64,000 bases of DNA from an uncultured Bacteroidales bacterium (GTDB taxonomy: Bacteria > Bacteroidota > Bacteroidia > Bacteroidales > Bacteroidaceae): NCBI GenBank assembly GCA_902771725.1, contig CACXXT010000007.1, positions 1 through 64,000 of the forward strand, read 5' to 3'. Positions 8,801 to 18,875 of this stretch are shown in pieces; position 1 is the stretch's first letter; each line of letters starts with the position of its first letter. Under the pieces are notes generated by a model. That model was not told the origin of the DNA and did no database searches. It saw only the letters and a program-made list of their open reading frames with translations. Position numbers and translations under genes: made by a program.

Positions 8801-11800
8801 CGTTGTATCCCATGCGTCCGTCGGAAGTCTGGGGGCATACGGGATAAGCCAGTTTGCGGATGCTGACATCGAAGCCGGCATCGACACCCAGGCCGCCGTA
8901 GAAGATGCCCAAGTCGACATCGACGTAGCCGTAGACCTCGGCACCCATCATGAATCCGCCTCCCGAAGCGGCGTCGGCAGCGAACATCTTCTTCGCGGCC
9001 TCGCGCGCCTTCTGTGCCTTGTAGATGTCGGCACCTTCCATGCCGCCCTTGCTCTCGCCGTTGAGGAAGTTGGCGATGTTGGTCGGTATGGGCGGCAGCT
9101 CGCCGTCGTTGGGCAGTTCGTTGCCGATGCAGAGGTACATGTTGGCCCCCACCTTGACGCTGACGATGCCCGAGTCGAAGTCGATGAGGGTGAGCTTGCA
9201 GCGTTTCTCGAAGTCCGGTTCACCGAGGTAGACGTGCCATCTGCACTTATCCAGTTTCTTGCCGTTCTCCATGAAGGTGATCTTCAGGTCGAGGCTGATG
9301 CTGGCGCTGACGCCGGTGTTCTTGGTCTCGAAGTTCTCGGTCTTGTTCTCCTCCTTCTGCGGTTTGCTGGAGCCCTCGCCGGCTTTTACGCCCACGGCAT
9401 CCTGCAGTCCCGCCTTGACTCCGCTGACCGCCTCCTCGTAGTCGGCGTTCAGTTTCTTGAGTTCCGTGGTGACGTCGCCTGCGAGCTTGCTGACCTCCGC
9501 GGTGAGAGCCTTGTCCGCCTTCACGTCGGCGGTGACGTTCAGCTGGAAGTATTTATCCTGGTCGGTGTGGACCCAGGCAATGGTAGCCTTGGCCTGCACC
9601 ATTCCTGCTGCTGCGTCGAGGTTGCCGGTGAAGAGCATGGAGGTGAGGCGGTCGTTCTTGCGGTCGTAGACGGCGGTCATGTCGAAGGTAGCCTCCTTGA
9701 CGAGCTCACCGTCGGTGGATTTCATGCCCAGTGCAGCCACGACACCGATGATGCCCTCCTGCGGCGTGGCCTTCTGCTCCTTGCCTTCGGAATCGACGTT
9801 GCGTGTGCAGTTGAAGTAGAATCCAGCCTCGATCTTTGTAATCTGTATGGGGTCGAAGCGCAGCGCCTCGCCACCGGCATCGGCGTGGAACCATCCGTAG
9901 GTGAAGTCGCCGTCGCTGCCCTTGTGGGTGTAGTAACCGCCGTCGCACTCGATGTGGAAGAGGTCGCCGGGCATCTTGAAGTTCAGCATGCCGCTGTAGC
10001 CCTTCTCGTCACCGTCGGACGCCGTGAGCTTGCCGCTGATCTCGATGCCGGCGGCGTTGATGTCGAGTGTGGCCTCGCGGAACTCCGTCTTCTTATAGCT
10101 GAAGTTGAAGTTCTTGATGTCCGCCGTGGCCATGATGGCGATGGTCGTCGTGGCATCCACGAGCGGTGAGTCCTGCCCCTTCATGAGGAAGCCGATGCGT
10201 CCCTTCAGTTCCAGGGCGATGTCGTTGCCGCTGTGGTCGAAGTGGTAATCTTCGAGTGCGAACTTGAAGGGACCAATCTGCTTGTCGAAGCTCGCCAGCG
10301 ACCAGTTGCCGCAGTCGAAGTAGAAGTCCTCGCTGAGCTTGAAGGTGTCGTTCTTGAAGAGCACCTTGATGGCCTTGGTCGTATCCGCGGCGATGGCTGC
10401 CTGGTTCTCGTCGCGCGTCTTCTGTCCGTGGGTCCATTTCTCGTCGCGCGGGCAGTTGGCCAGTCGCATCTGTGTGAAATGGATTCCCGGAATCTTCAGC
10501 TCGAACGGCAGGTTGGGAACGTAGTGCTTGATCTCGCTGTTGTAATGTGCCAGCTGCTGGTTCTTCTCTTCGGCGGCGCTGATGGTAAGGTCGCCTCCCA
10601 GGCACAGCTCCACGCGCGTCTTGTAGTCCTGATCCTTCCCCTGGTCGATGGCCTCGAGGAGGAAGTAGGTCTGCTTGTTGTCCAGAGTGAGGTCGGCGAG
10701 GAAGAAGTCGAACTTCAGCTTGCCGTCGAGGGCATTCTTGTCGCCCTCCTCGTTGGCCTGTATCTTCAGCAGGAAGTCGAGTGCCCCGGGATTGTCGAGG
10801 TTCTCCTGCGGAATCATGTTGCACTCGAAGGCGATGAAGTCCTCGGCAGCGGTCAGCGGCACGTGGACATCGCCTTCCATGCGTCCGCCCTTGATGGCGT
10901 TCTGCTGCAGTTCGAGTGCAATCTTCTTCAGGCGCATGGCCCATCCACCGGCGGAGCAGTCCACGAGGTTGTCGAGTCCGAAGCTGCCGGTGACGCCGCT
11001 CTTGTCGAAGATCATGTCGGAAGCCGCAATCTCGAAGCGCTTGTCGCCATTCTTGAGGAAGCCCTCGGGCATCTGCATGGTAACCTTTCTTATAAAGAGG
11101 CCCTGCCATGCGTTGGGACCGTACTTGCTGGGCGGCAGCTCGTAGGCGTTCTCGTTCTTGGCGGCATCGAAGTAGTCGGCGGGGAAGGAGAGACCCTCGA
11201 GGTTACGTCGCTGGGAGTGGTCGTACCAGATGTCCTGAGCCGTGAATGTCCATCCCGGGAGGTCTTCCGCCTCGAAGGGATCCAGGCTGACCTTTCCCCA
11301 CCAGTCTTCCCAGTCGCGCACCTGTGCTTCGATGATTGCCTTGGGCTTCTCGCCCTCGATCTTCTTTCCCTTGTCGTTGCACTTGACGAGGTCGGGCAGC
11401 AGCATCTCGGCTTTCAGGGAGAGTAGGGAAATGGTGTCGTTCTCCCAGGTCATCATACATCCGTCCGAGGGGTTCTCGGTGTCGGTCGGCGCCTTGAATG
11501 TGAATTCGAATCCGCTGCTGCTCTCCTTCAGGGTGATGTCCTCCAGGAGGCAGATGTTGCCTCCGGCGGGGAGCACGCGGTCCGGGTCCATACAGATTCT
11601 GGGTGCCCCGAACATCAGGATGTTGTTCTCCGTGACGTCGTTGTCCGGGAGGGAGAACATACCCAGCAGGTTCATCCACGCCCAGGTGGGGTGGAACTCC
11701 ATGGAGATGAGCTGGATGTCGATGGGCGACTGGTTGATGCTCTCGGGCAGCTGCAGGGGCATGAAGACTTCCACGTCGGGCATCTTGCCGCCCTCCATGG

Positions 11801-13988
11801 TCTTCAGGAAGTTGTCGTAGACGGCGTAGCCCTTGCGGACGTAGTCGTAGTATTTGGAAGCCTTGACCTTCTGCGCCAGGTTGTTGAGCTCGTTGCCGCC
11901 CTGGTCGGTGTAGGGCTTGACATAGGGCTTCAGTGCCTCGGGTGTGGCGTAGCCGACGAGGTTGTTCAGTCCCCACTCGGTGTAGATATCATCGGGCACC
12001 CATTCGTCCACGGGGTTGTCGCCGTCCATGGTGGTGGCGCGTTCCTTGAGGTGTTCCCAGTTGGACTGTGTCTCGGTCTTCACCACGCCCTCGTACATGA
12101 TGTACTTGTCGTTGATGAAGATGTCGTCGAAGCGTACGCCGACCTTCACGGTCTGTCCGAGGGGTTTCCAGATGATCCATCCCTTGCCGCTCCAGGCCTT
12201 GGTCTTCTCGTCCACCACCAACTCGTCGCGCAGCTGCATCTCGTAGTTGCCGACGTACACGGTCTTGCCGCGCATATCCTTGGCTGTGGCTTCGATGGGT
12301 ATGCGGTTCTCCTCGATGATGCCTCCGGAACAGCCGTTGCCGTAGAGCTCGCTGAGTTCATCGGTGTAGTGGAACGCCATCTCGTTCTGGTCGCCGTAGA
12401 AGCGCACGCTCTTCTCGTTGATGCACTCCGGTACGACGCGCAGCAGCAGTGCCTGTCCCACATAGACCTGATTCTTCAGGGTGTCCCAGGGGATGTAGTC
12501 CTCCAGCAGGTCCACGCCGTTCTTCTGCTTGTTCAGCGCCTGCTGAGCCTCGTCGGCTCCGATGTCTCCCTTGGCTACACCTTTATATATAAGGCCCTGC
12601 TCCAGCGCCAGTTCCTTGGTGGCGTACTTGGAGAGGTCATAGAGTTCTGCCACGTAGCGGAACTTCAGGGAGTCCTGGCGCAGTCCCTTGCCGCCCACGA
12701 ATCCCGGGCGCTCCCAGGCGGAGCGGACGCTGCTTTCCCAGAAGAGCGCCTGCTTGGTGTTGCCGTCGAAGTCAGGCTTGGTCAGCTGCGGATTGCGGAA
12801 GACGTAGAGTGAGTCGTTCTCGCCCACGACGTCTTCCACGCCCTTCATGCGCAGGTCGTAGCTGTCATCGTCTGGCTTCTCCTTCTCTTCTTCCGGAGGA
12901 GTATAGTCATCTTCCTTTTTCTCCTCTTCCTTCTTTTCCTCTTCATCCACGACGATGGGATCCTCAGGTTTCATCTGCGGGGTGAAGATGAGCACCTGGC
13001 TCTTGCCCTGGTTCTCCACCATGAGGTAGGACATGGCGTCGGCGTTGCTACGTGCCGTGACCTGTGCCACATAGACGTGCTTGTCCAGCAGTCGCTTGAT
13101 GGCACTCTGGTCGAGCATACACTGCGGCGTGGTCAGACCCTTCACCTCGTAGATGATGGGGTTGTGGTTCATGGCATCGTCCGGTGCCTGCTGCGAGAGC
13201 ACTTCCTTGATGGTCAGCGTGTAGGTGTAGTTGACAGCAGCACGGCTGCAGTTCACCACGGGTTCCGTCCACGCGAAGAGGGGATTCATCAGCGGCAGCT
13301 GAACGGCCTTGAGGCTCTGCAGCTCCGTGGCGCCCTGTATGTCGGTGGGCGAGGAGAACTGCGGTGCCTGGGCACGATAGCAGACCTGGAAGGTGTTGAA
13401 GCCCGTGTCGTCGGGATTGCTCAGGCCTACGGGTGTGTCAATTTGACCGTGCTGGTTGATGAGACCCTGGTCCCACTTGTAGGCAGAGATGCTGATGCGG
13501 TAGGTGCCTTCGGGCAGAAGACCATAGTCAGAGGTTCCTATGGTGGTAAACAGGTCGGCGGAGAAGCGCATGGCCGAGAGCGGCACATGGTTGAAGAAGC
13601 GCTTCATGTCCTCCGAAGAAAGGGCCAGCGTCTGCTTGCCACCAACGACGAAGGGCGTGCCGGGGTATTCAGGAGGCGAGCTGACGGAGAGCGAGGCGGG
13701 AAGCCCTGCCACGTCCGTCTGCTGTTCCAGCTGGATGCAAAGATAGAAGACTTGGTTCTGGTCGGTCTTGTTGGTGACGGCGATGTGGAAGTACTTGCCA
13801 GGATTCTGCAGGTAGTCGCCCACCTGCGGCGGCAGCACGGGTTGGGTCGGCGTCACCGAGATGGAGAAGAAGTCGTTCTGCGCCACAGCAGCCAGCGGCG
13901 CGAGCAGCCACAGCAGGCTGCACAGCCACAGACCGACGGGTGCCAAGGCAGACAGACGTAGGTTCCTATAGAGTCTTCGTTGTTTCAT
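5862..13988 (-). CDS. Giant secreted TANFOR-like envelope protein (2708 aa)
   Basis: A signal peptide (LAPLAAVAQ at the cleavage area) is followed by a segment containing PTQPVLPPQVGDYLQNPGKY, which resembles the start of the TANFOR domain known from large Bacteroidetes proteins; this is recalled, not searched. A Glu/Lys-rich linker lies around residues 345-380. The long middle is built of repeated beta-rich segments. A Gly/Tyr-rich module (GQLYAYLAAKFGIHINLGF) then starts a C-terminal region of about 1100 residues shared with the giant at 55275-64000. It overlaps the beta-barrel gene by 23 bp, suggesting translational coupling. The product is probably exported and held at the surface together with the barrel, Fn3 and lipoprotein products. 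No enzymatic motif is recognised. Confidence 0.8.
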   Translation of the reverse strand: MKQRRLYRNLRLSALAPVGLWLCSLLWLLAPLAAVAQNDFFSISVTPTQPVLPPQVGDYLQNPGKYFHIAVTNKTDQNQVFYLCIQLEQQTDVAGLPASLSVSSPPEYPGTPFVVGGKQTLALSSEDMKRFFNHVPLSAMRFSADLFTTIGTSDYGLLPEGTYRISISAYKWDQGLINQHGQIDTPVGLSNPDDTGFNTFQVCYRAQAPQFSSPTDIQGATELQSLKAVQLPLMNPLFAWTEPVVNCSRAAVNYTYTLTIKEVLSQQAPDDAMNHNPIIYEVKGLTTPQCMLDQSAIKRLLDKHVYVAQVTARSNADAMSYLMVENQGKSQVLIFTPQMKPEDPIVVDEEEKKEEEKKEDDYTPPEEEKEKPDDDSYDLRMKGVEDVVGENDSLYVFRNPQLTKPDFDGNTKQALFWESSVRSAWERPGFVGGKGLRQDSLKFRYVAELYDLSKYATKELALEQGLIYKGVAKGDIGADEAQQALNKQKNGVDLLEDYIPWDTLKNQVYVGQALLLRVVPECINEKSVRFYGDQNEMAFHYTDELSELYGNGCSGGIIEENRIPIEATAKDMRGKTVYVGNYEMQLRDELVVDEKTKAWSGKGWIIWKPLGQTVKVGVRFDDIFINDKYIMYEGVVKTETQSNWEHLKERATTMDGDNPVDEWVPDDIYTEWGLNNLVGYATPEALKPYVKPYTDQGGNELNNLAQKVKASKYYDYVRKGYAVYDNFLKTMEGGKMPDVEVFMPLQLPESINQSPIDIQLISMEFHPTWAWMNLLGMFSLPDNDVTENNILMFGAPRICMDPDRVLPAGGNICLLEDITLKESSSGFEFTFKAPTDTENPSDGCMMTWENDTISLLSLKAEMLLPDLVKCNDKGKKIEGEKPKAIIEAQVRDWEDWWGKVSLDPFEAEDLPGWTFTAQDIWYDHSQRRNLEGLSFPADYFDAAKNENAYELPPSKYGPNAWQGLFIRKVTMQMPEGFLKNGDKRFEIAASDMIFDKSGVTGSFGLDNLVDCSAGGWAMRLKKIALELQQNAIKGGRMEGDVHVPLTAAEDFIAFECNMIPQENLDNPGALDFLLKIQANEEGDKNALDGKLKFDFFLADLTLDNKQTYFLLEAIDQGKDQDYKTRVELCLGGDLTISAAEEKNQQLAHYNSEIKHYVPNLPFELKIPGIHFTQMRLANCPRDEKWTHGQKTRDENQAAIAADTTKAIKVLFKNDTFKLSEDFYFDCGNWSLASFDKQIGPFKFALEDYHFDHSGNDIALELKGRIGFLMKGQDSPLVDATTTIAIMATADIKNFNFSYKKTEFREATLDINAAGIEISGKLTASDGDEKGYSGMLNFKMPGDLFHIECDGGYYTHKGSDGDFTYGWFHADAGGEALRFDPIQITKIEAGFYFNCTRNVDSEGKEQKATPQEGIIGVVAALGMKSTDGELVKEATFDMTAVYDRKNDRLTSMLFTGNLDAAAGMVQAKATIAWVHTDQDKYFQLNVTADVKADKALTAEVSKLAGDVTTELKKLNADYEEAVSGVKAGLQDAVGVKAGEGSSKPQKEENKTENFETKNTGVSASISLDLKITFMENGKKLDKCRWHVYLGEPDFEKRCKLTLIDFDSGIVSVKVGANMYLCIGNELPNDGELPPIPTNIANFLNGESKGGMEGADIYKAQKAREAAKKMFAADAASGGGFMMGAEVYGYVDVDLGIFYGGLGVDAGFDVSIRKLAYPVCPQTSDGRMGYNGWYGEGQLYAYLAAKFGIHINLGFWKHDFDIINAGIGGVLRCGLPHPNYFIGDARIKLKLLGGLININRRFSFECGTRCSIFYGNPLDNFELFGDCTLGVPEMEEGWADKADIVDPDFIAQPRFESQAPLDANFRVLDENSLNELLESYNRDNAFDREQLEMQAKRTFVFRRQGSVQLYEFDYRPDSSEYKRVISGLVPQRGARWTRKTISVKDFSQTSHGLSIAGTSLKKNKYYAIVVKGTAKEIVKGVEQNPRTFHPEPDWQGSRWTEDPWIQTQSYFFRTGQGEEVDDAAPLQDYVAIAYPSVRNNLKSNRTASQVKVRTSSLSPTTGSAARGTTTTSRSSSSSSGSDINIASGFGQNMTVSQKVAAMKTTEKTVYKYDYVNAYPEDVVHPTIALNSDIRGNLYQNGRLVWRLFSTEDNENETLSTLVCEAENDYLVNGNCINMVPATASGWEKKAEDAITKGNKQFRISITYENSHTEEYTERVQTGYQTVSNQQGLGLRQPLESGSLLGRNKAPSASQSSQQTVPTYQDVTRTREVIDTIAELMDVAVKTVDGDWLKGYKNTISKYLTDRDFPEYSKPFIGIRPSNVTFLDSDNDLEGTDISIARETKKRDGRAVRVLNPYIYMSYLGNYFFIGGHPIKNYAFETGEDAYGDAVPVSESLVYRDRGGVWSGNFKLWEPYNISKGIAPIRKLSYNPDCSAFGAEGHQYPLPFFEDKEDEWCNNKILGGQSNLTSQIVPSKFENRRYFNAIFNLIGVYYLVEGAGEELIRRWDLSGAPTASGYHPGSWYYYLYQRGSNNTLKKTLQAYNNSYRGVYATHRFSYKNMYYHDTSPISIEIPVYQYPLVFGSIFDPNNEKGLNKSMPSLKGNSRTNQEWSTKMWYMFTREKSNYYPNSEMIESSSFDRYSPQEAMERIASITFSAYRVNAFNTETMNYDCIDLSESYKKNVLERTFNRSDNDWPLKSWKKDYELNNTAE

Positions 13989-15690
13989 CTTTGATCTTGC
14001 GCTTTATTTCGAAGAGGCTGAACGTGTAGGTGTAGCTCAGTCCTATCTGGGTCTCCGTGATATTGTACATCTCGTCGTTGCCGGTGAAGTTCACGTCGTT
14101 GGAGCGTGCCACACTGGCGTTGAGGCTGAAGGTGTGGTACTGCTTCAGCGTGTAGCCTGCAGAGAAGTCGCCGCCGAGGGACATGTTCTCGCGTACGTGC
14201 GACATCTTATTATATATGACGTTGAGGGAAGCCTGCAGGTGGAGGTTGCCTTCCTCGAAGAAGGAACGTCCGGCGGTGAGGGTGAGGATGTCGCTGGTGT
14301 AGCGGGTGTTGTAGCCGCGGGACTGCTGGTGGTGGAGGCTGGCGCCGAAGTCCGTGCGCCAGGGTTCCACGGTGAGGGAGTAAGTGGCACCGGCGGAGTT
14401 GGTGCTGACGTCGCTCATGCCCATGGCAAAGCGGTTGAGATCCTTGTTCTTGTTCCAGCCGCCGGAGAGCGAGATGGAGTGGCGCAGGTCGTCCTCGCCA
14501 AAGCTGTAGCCGGCGGAGGCACCGATGCTGTGCATGATGCGGTTGACACGGGTGGTGTCGTTCACGCGGGTCATGCCGTCGTACTGACGCTGCAGATAGC
14601 CGTTGTAGCGCAGGTTCAGCGACACCTTGCCCAGACGGGTGCTGGCGTTGGCGTTGTAGACATAGCCTTTGGTTGTATAGAGTTGCTTGCCGGAGAGGTT
14701 GTCCGATTGGAGCGAGAAGCTGCCGGACAAGCTGATTTTGCGGAAGAGGTGTGTACCTGCCGTGATGCCCAGCGACTGGTAGTTGTTCGACATATAATAG
14801 GTGCCGAGCGAGGTGTAGTCGGGTTGCACGACTCGGTAGCTGAGGGAGGCGTTGATGCCGCGCAGCGAGAAGTTCAGGTTGGCGTCGCCGGCAAAACGCA
14901 TGTTGGAAGTGTACTTGGCGTCGAAGACCTTGTCCCAGCGCTGCAATTTGTCGCTGGGAACGCTCTGGGCGCGTGTGTCGGAAGTGAAGAGGGAGGTGGC
15001 GGCGTTGGCAGAGAGGCTCAGCCACTTGGTGATGCGTGCGTGACCGCGCAGACCCAGCACAAGGTTGCTCTGCGGGTTCACCCTCTGGCGCCAGCTCTCG
15101 TCGATACTCGAGAGTGCATCGTAGGCGCGCAGGAAATAAAGGTCAAGGTAGTGGTCGTTGGAACCGTAGCCGACCTTCAGGCCCCATGCCAGACGCTTGT
15201 ACTGAGGCTGACGGGCGTGGGGATCTTCGGGATTATCATTGATGGCGTTGCGCAGGCGACCATAGAAAATGCCTCCGCGCAGGCGCTTGCCCTGGTATTC
15301 CACGCCGACTCCGTTGAACGACATATTCATCACATAGGGACTGAAGGCGATGCTGCTCTGCCCGAAGTAGCCGTGCCACTCCTTGTAGGTGGGCGAGAGG
15401 TTCAGGGAGAAGTGAGGATAGTCGAAGCTGAAGTCGCTGTTGGAATAGAAGAGCGAGAAGGGCATGGCAATTCCATAGACGGACACGTTCAAGTTCGCCC
15501 AGATGGTGCTCTGGAAGGGCGAACTGTACTGGTAGCCCGTGGAATGGTAGAAGGTGTTGGTCGTTCCGATGGCACCCGATATCACCAGCGGATCGCTCTT
15601 GGCAATCTGCGCAATGTCCTGTGCCATGGCTCCCGTGAGGGAAACCATGGACAGGGCAATGGATAGGATGAGGCGTCGGAACGGCTTCAT
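13966..15690 (-). CDS. Outer-membrane beta-barrel protein of the first TANFOR-type cluster
   Basis: This 574-residue protein has a signal peptide (MVSLTGAMAQ). It continues with many alternating hydrophobic/polar strands typical of an outer-membrane barrel, for example YNANASTRLGKVSLNLRYNG and HTFSLNASVARSND, and ends with a strand-rich C-terminus. It is the gene directly before the giant protein and overlaps it by 23 bp, so the barrel may anchor or export the giant; that is inference from order. The upstream gap to the 1011-aa gene is 149 bp and contains a 108-bp inverted-repeat element. I do not recognise a specific porin family. Confidence 0.78.
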   Translation of the reverse strand: MKPFRRLILSIALSMVSLTGAMAQDIAQIAKSDPLVISGAIGTTNTFYHSTGYQYSSPFQSTIWANLNVSVYGIAMPFSLFYSNSDFSFDYPHFSLNLSPTYKEWHGYFGQSSIAFSPYVMNMSFNGVGVEYQGKRLRGGIFYGRLRNAINDNPEDPHARQPQYKRLAWGLKVGYGSNDHYLDLYFLRAYDALSSIDESWRQRVNPQSNLVLGLRGHARITKWLSLSANAATSLFTSDTRAQSVPSDKLQRWDKVFDAKYTSNMRFAGDANLNFSLRGINASLSYRVVQPDYTSLGTYYMSNNYQSLGITAGTHLFRKISLSGSFSLQSDNLSGKQLYTTKGYVYNANASTRLGKVSLNLRYNGYLQRQYDGMTRVNDTTRVNRIMHSIGASAGYSFGEDDLRHSISLSGGWNKNKDLNRFAMGMSDVSTNSAGATYSLTVEPWRTDFGASLHHQQSRGYNTRYTSDILTLTAGRSFFEEGNLHLQASLNVIYNKMSHVRENMSLGGDFSAGYTLKQYHTFSLNASVARSNDVNFTGNDEMYNITETQIGLSYTYTFSLFEIKRKIKDETTKTL

Positions 15691-15718
15691 TTGTGAATTG
15701 ACGATTGATTCATTTGAT

Positions 15719-15826
15719 CACGGATTACGCAGATGAACAAGGTCTTCTCTCTTTCTTTTCTGCAGGATAGTTTTCTCATTCATGCGGATTTGGAAAGGCT
15801 TTCCCGTCAGGTCTGCGTAATCCGTG
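15719..15826. repeat. 108-bp element with 15-bp perfect terminal inverted repeats
   Basis: CACGGATTACGCAGA at 15719-15733 is exactly mirrored by TCTGCGTAATCCGTG at 15812-15826. A related, degenerate pair with the same core CGGATTACGC lies at 46447-46520. The element has no coding potential and fills most of the gap between the 1011-aa gene and the barrel gene. It may be a dispersed miniature repeat. Confidence 0.8.
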
Positions 15827-15839
15827 TCTTACATTATTA

Positions 15840-18800
15840 TTATTTACGAACCACCTTGCGGATGGTGCCGTCGGCCATGCGGAGGATGTTGATGCCCCGC
15901 AGGCTGCCACTGATGCGGCGACCGCTGAGGTCGAAGGTCTCTGCCGGAGCGGCTTCGGTGTCGAGGCCCTGGACGTCGGTCATGATGACCTTACCCTTCT
16001 GCATCATCAAAGGCTCGCGCACGGTGCCGAGCATCGTCTGGAATTTCACGCTTCCGCTGATTTCGCTGAGGTCGCGGGTGGCGGCGTTGTAGAGCTTGAA
16101 AGTGACGGTTTCACCGGGATTTCCGTGGACCGTGATGAAGAGTTTACCCTTGACGGCACGTCCCTCGCCGCGGCACTCATCGCCGACGAATGCACTGACG
16201 TAGCACTCGTCCACGAAGGGCTCGTTCTCCAGCTGGGCAACGATGGTCATGTTGTCGCGGAAGCGAGAAGGATCGTAGCTGAAGAGAGCGTAGTCGGGCA
16301 GACGGCGGGCAGGAGCAGTGTAGGTGATGCGGTCGTGGTCGTCGGGCAACGTCAGTTCGTTGACAAACGGCAACGTACGGCCTTCACTGCCGGCGTTGTA
16401 GAACATATAGCCCTGTCCGCACTTGAACTCCTCGAGCGTTCCGATCCAATCGCCATCTTCGAATTCGACAAAGCCGTCTGCAAGGGATACGATGCGGTCG
16501 CCATTCTCAAAGGCCATCTCGGTGAAAGCCAGATTCAGCCAACGGTCGAAGAAGAAGGGGTTGCCAATCCAGTTCCAGCCAGCACGCAGGGGGGGCAGGA
16601 TATCCGAAACTGGACTCAGGGTGCCTTCGGTGAAGACATACGATTCCGGCTCGGTCAGATTGTCCATCTTCAGCTTGAAGCAGGTATTCTGGAAGACAAG
16701 ATCGTTGTCGCCGAAGTAGCCATACTGCGGGTCGTTGTAGAGCTGCTGGTTCTGCGTACGGATCTCCACAAGGTTGTCGCCGAAGATGTTGTAGAGACCT
16801 GCATCGACGGGACTGCCAAATGGGATGGTCTGCCACTGCCAACCGCCGGTGAAGCTGTGGCGATAGCCAATCTGAATCGGGTCGCTGGTAATAGCCAGAC
16901 CGTCGGCTGTGCCGTCGTCGTAACGAACTTGGACGAGGACGGAACCGGGGATGCGAGGATGTACGTCGCAGACGACATTTCCCTGATTGTCGAAGGCGAG
17001 GTCGCAGTCGTCCTTGATGCCAAGGGGATCCCAGGTCTCGTTGCCGCTGTAGATAGCAGTGACCACGAACTTGCTGAGGTCGGTATCGAAGGAGGCTCCG
17101 GAGGGAACGGGCTTGATGGTGAAGGTGGCATCGTCGCCTGCCACGAAGTTCGTCGGGAATTGCAGCGCAAGGCCAGAGAGACCCTCGGAGATAATGAAGT
17201 CGAAACTGGCACTCTTCATCGTGACGTGGTCATCACCCGTAGGATCAAAGGTGGCTGCGAGGTAGTCCTTTACTTTGATGGTGGCCGTGATGGTTGCGGT
17301 TCCAGCCTTGTAAGCGAAGAAACCAGCGTTCTCCTCGGTTGCGGTGGTGGGGTCGTCCGGCATGAGATAATTGACCACGGTAGGATCGCTGGACACGATG
17401 GAGAAATAGAGGTCGTGCATATAGGCCGCGGTGGTAGGAAGCATCACGAAGGCCTCGTCCATGTTAAATAATGTGGTGATATTCTTGGGAAACTCCGTTA
17501 CGGATATATTATAAGAAGGAGTCGGAGCCACAATATCCGTATAAGCCGAATATACGCGGACATAGACGTTGACACTCTTGGTCGGGTCTGATAAGGAAGT
17601 GACCTTCAGGACTTCTGTAATGGCGTTGCCTGCAAGAGCTGTAATCTTCCCGTCGGTACCTATGGAGACAGCTCGAGTTTCAGACTCGGGAATGGCATAT
17701 TCTATCTTCACCGCTTTGTTCGTGGCGTTGGCCGGCTCAATGTTGAAAGCTAATCCGTCAACGAAATACGGCGTGAGGTCATCACCGGGAAGACATTCAA
17801 TGTAGGTGATGTCGGATGATTCAGGATGGAAGATGAATTGCGAAGTAATACCCGTTACAGGTTGGGCAACATGCACTGTCACGTTGATGGGGGCTATGGC
17901 CTCGCGAGCCGTACCCGTATGATCTACGATGGTACCTGTCAGAACAGCATCGCCCACGGCATACGCTTCAGCGAGCAAGACCTTGGCATTGATGCCGACA
18001 ATCTCCTCGTTTGCAGAGGTCCATACAATCTTATCGGTAGAATTGGAGGGGGTGAGGGAGAATGCAGCACCCAGCTGGTTGTTCAGTCGTTCGTTGTCGC
18101 CGACGTTGACCGTTATTTCAGTCAGATATTGCTCAATAGCGGTGGCAGGTTGAAAGATACGAACCGTGTTATAGGTTGATATGTTACCAACTGTTGCTGT
18201 CAGGGTAAAGCCTTCGGCGTTGGGAGCCACCGCTTCCATCACACTGCCGTTCAGCGTGACGCAGGTGATTCCATCGGGCAGTTGGAAGGAGATGTTGGAT
18301 GGAAGGGAGGCAGTGGAAGGATAGGGATTAAGGTAGTTCTTCAGGTCAACCTCATCTCCTACGTTCAGGTCTATGTTATTCAGGGATAAGCTGGTGAGGG
18401 GATAAAGATCAAGGTGGAGAGGGTTGGACGGAATACCGGGGTCGATCGTTTCTCCCGTGAATACGGGAATTTCTTGCTCTACAGAGAGCTCGTACTCGAT
18501 TTGGGTGGTCTTGTCAAATGCCTTGAAGGAAATAACGCTGCCGTTGTCTTGAGGAAGCGTGCCCTCGATACGGAAGCGAATCAGATAAGCTTCTGCAGGG
18601 GAATTGGTATTCTGGACCAGCTCACCTATGCCACGGAGCTGCGGGTCTCCCACTTCTCCTTGAACGAAGGCTGCAAATTCATAAGCATTCAAGTCTGAAA
18701 ATGCGTTGATGGTCTGATTGGCATCTGGAGTGACCACAATCAAATCTGAATAGACAAAAGTCTCGTGTTGATACTGGCCTCCGGTATAGGTCCAGTGAGG

Positions 18801-18875
18801 AGATTCCTGTGCCTGAGCTCCTAACACCAGTGTCAGCAGGGATAGTGTAAAGAGGAAAAATCGTTTCATACGCAT
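15840..18875 (-). CDS. Secreted multi-Ig-like protein with a probable type IX-like sorting tail
   Basis: This 1011-residue protein has a signal peptide (LLTLVLGAQAQ), followed by several Ig-like/Big2-type segments (for example NVGDEVDLKNYL and IVWTSANEEIVGINAKVL). The AFVGDECRG-type module occurs twice, near residue 75 as AFVQGEVGDPQLRGIGE and near residue 905 as SAFVGDECRGEG, and links it to the lipoproteins of both clusters. The C-terminus TFDLSGRRISG...GINILR resembles the sorting tail of type IX secretion substrates in Prevotella-like bacteria. It is the first minus-strand gene of the block. Whether it belongs to the operon is uncertain because 149 bp separate it from the barrel gene. A start at the second Met (18869) is possible. 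Confidence 0.75.
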   Translation of the reverse strand: MRMKRFFLFTLSLLTLVLGAQAQESPHWTYTGGQYQHETFVYSDLIVVTPDANQTINAFSDLNAYEFAAFVQGEVGDPQLRGIGELVQNTNSPAEAYLIRFRIEGTLPQDNGSVISFKAFDKTTQIEYELSVEQEIPVFTGETIDPGIPSNPLHLDLYPLTSLSLNNIDLNVGDEVDLKNYLNPYPSTASLPSNISFQLPDGITCVTLNGSVMEAVAPNAEGFTLTATVGNISTYNTVRIFQPATAIEQYLTEITVNVGDNERLNNQLGAAFSLTPSNSTDKIVWTSANEEIVGINAKVLLAEAYAVGDAVLTGTIVDHTGTAREAIAPINVTVHVAQPVTGITSQFIFHPESSDITYIECLPGDDLTPYFVDGLAFNIEPANATNKAVKIEYAIPESETRAVSIGTDGKITALAGNAITEVLKVTSLSDPTKSVNVYVRVYSAYTDIVAPTPSYNISVTEFPKNITTLFNMDEAFVMLPTTAAYMHDLYFSIVSSDPTVVNYLMPDDPTTATEENAGFFAYKAGTATITATIKVKDYLAATFDPTGDDHVTMKSASFDFIISEGLSGLALQFPTNFVAGDDATFTIKPVPSGASFDTDLSKFVVTAIYSGNETWDPLGIKDDCDLAFDNQGNVVCDVHPRIPGSVLVQVRYDDGTADGLAITSDPIQIGYRHSFTGGWQWQTIPFGSPVDAGLYNIFGDNLVEIRTQNQQLYNDPQYGYFGDNDLVFQNTCFKLKMDNLTEPESYVFTEGTLSPVSDILPPLRAGWNWIGNPFFFDRWLNLAFTEMAFENGDRIVSLADGFVEFEDGDWIGTLEEFKCGQGYMFYNAGSEGRTLPFVNELTLPDDHDRITYTAPARRLPDYALFSYDPSRFRDNMTIVAQLENEPFVDECYVSAFVGDECRGEGRAVKGKLFITVHGNPGETVTFKLYNAATRDLSEISGSVKFQTMLGTVREPLMMQKGKVIMTDVQGLDTEAAPAETFDLSGRRISGSLRGINILRMADGTIRKVVRK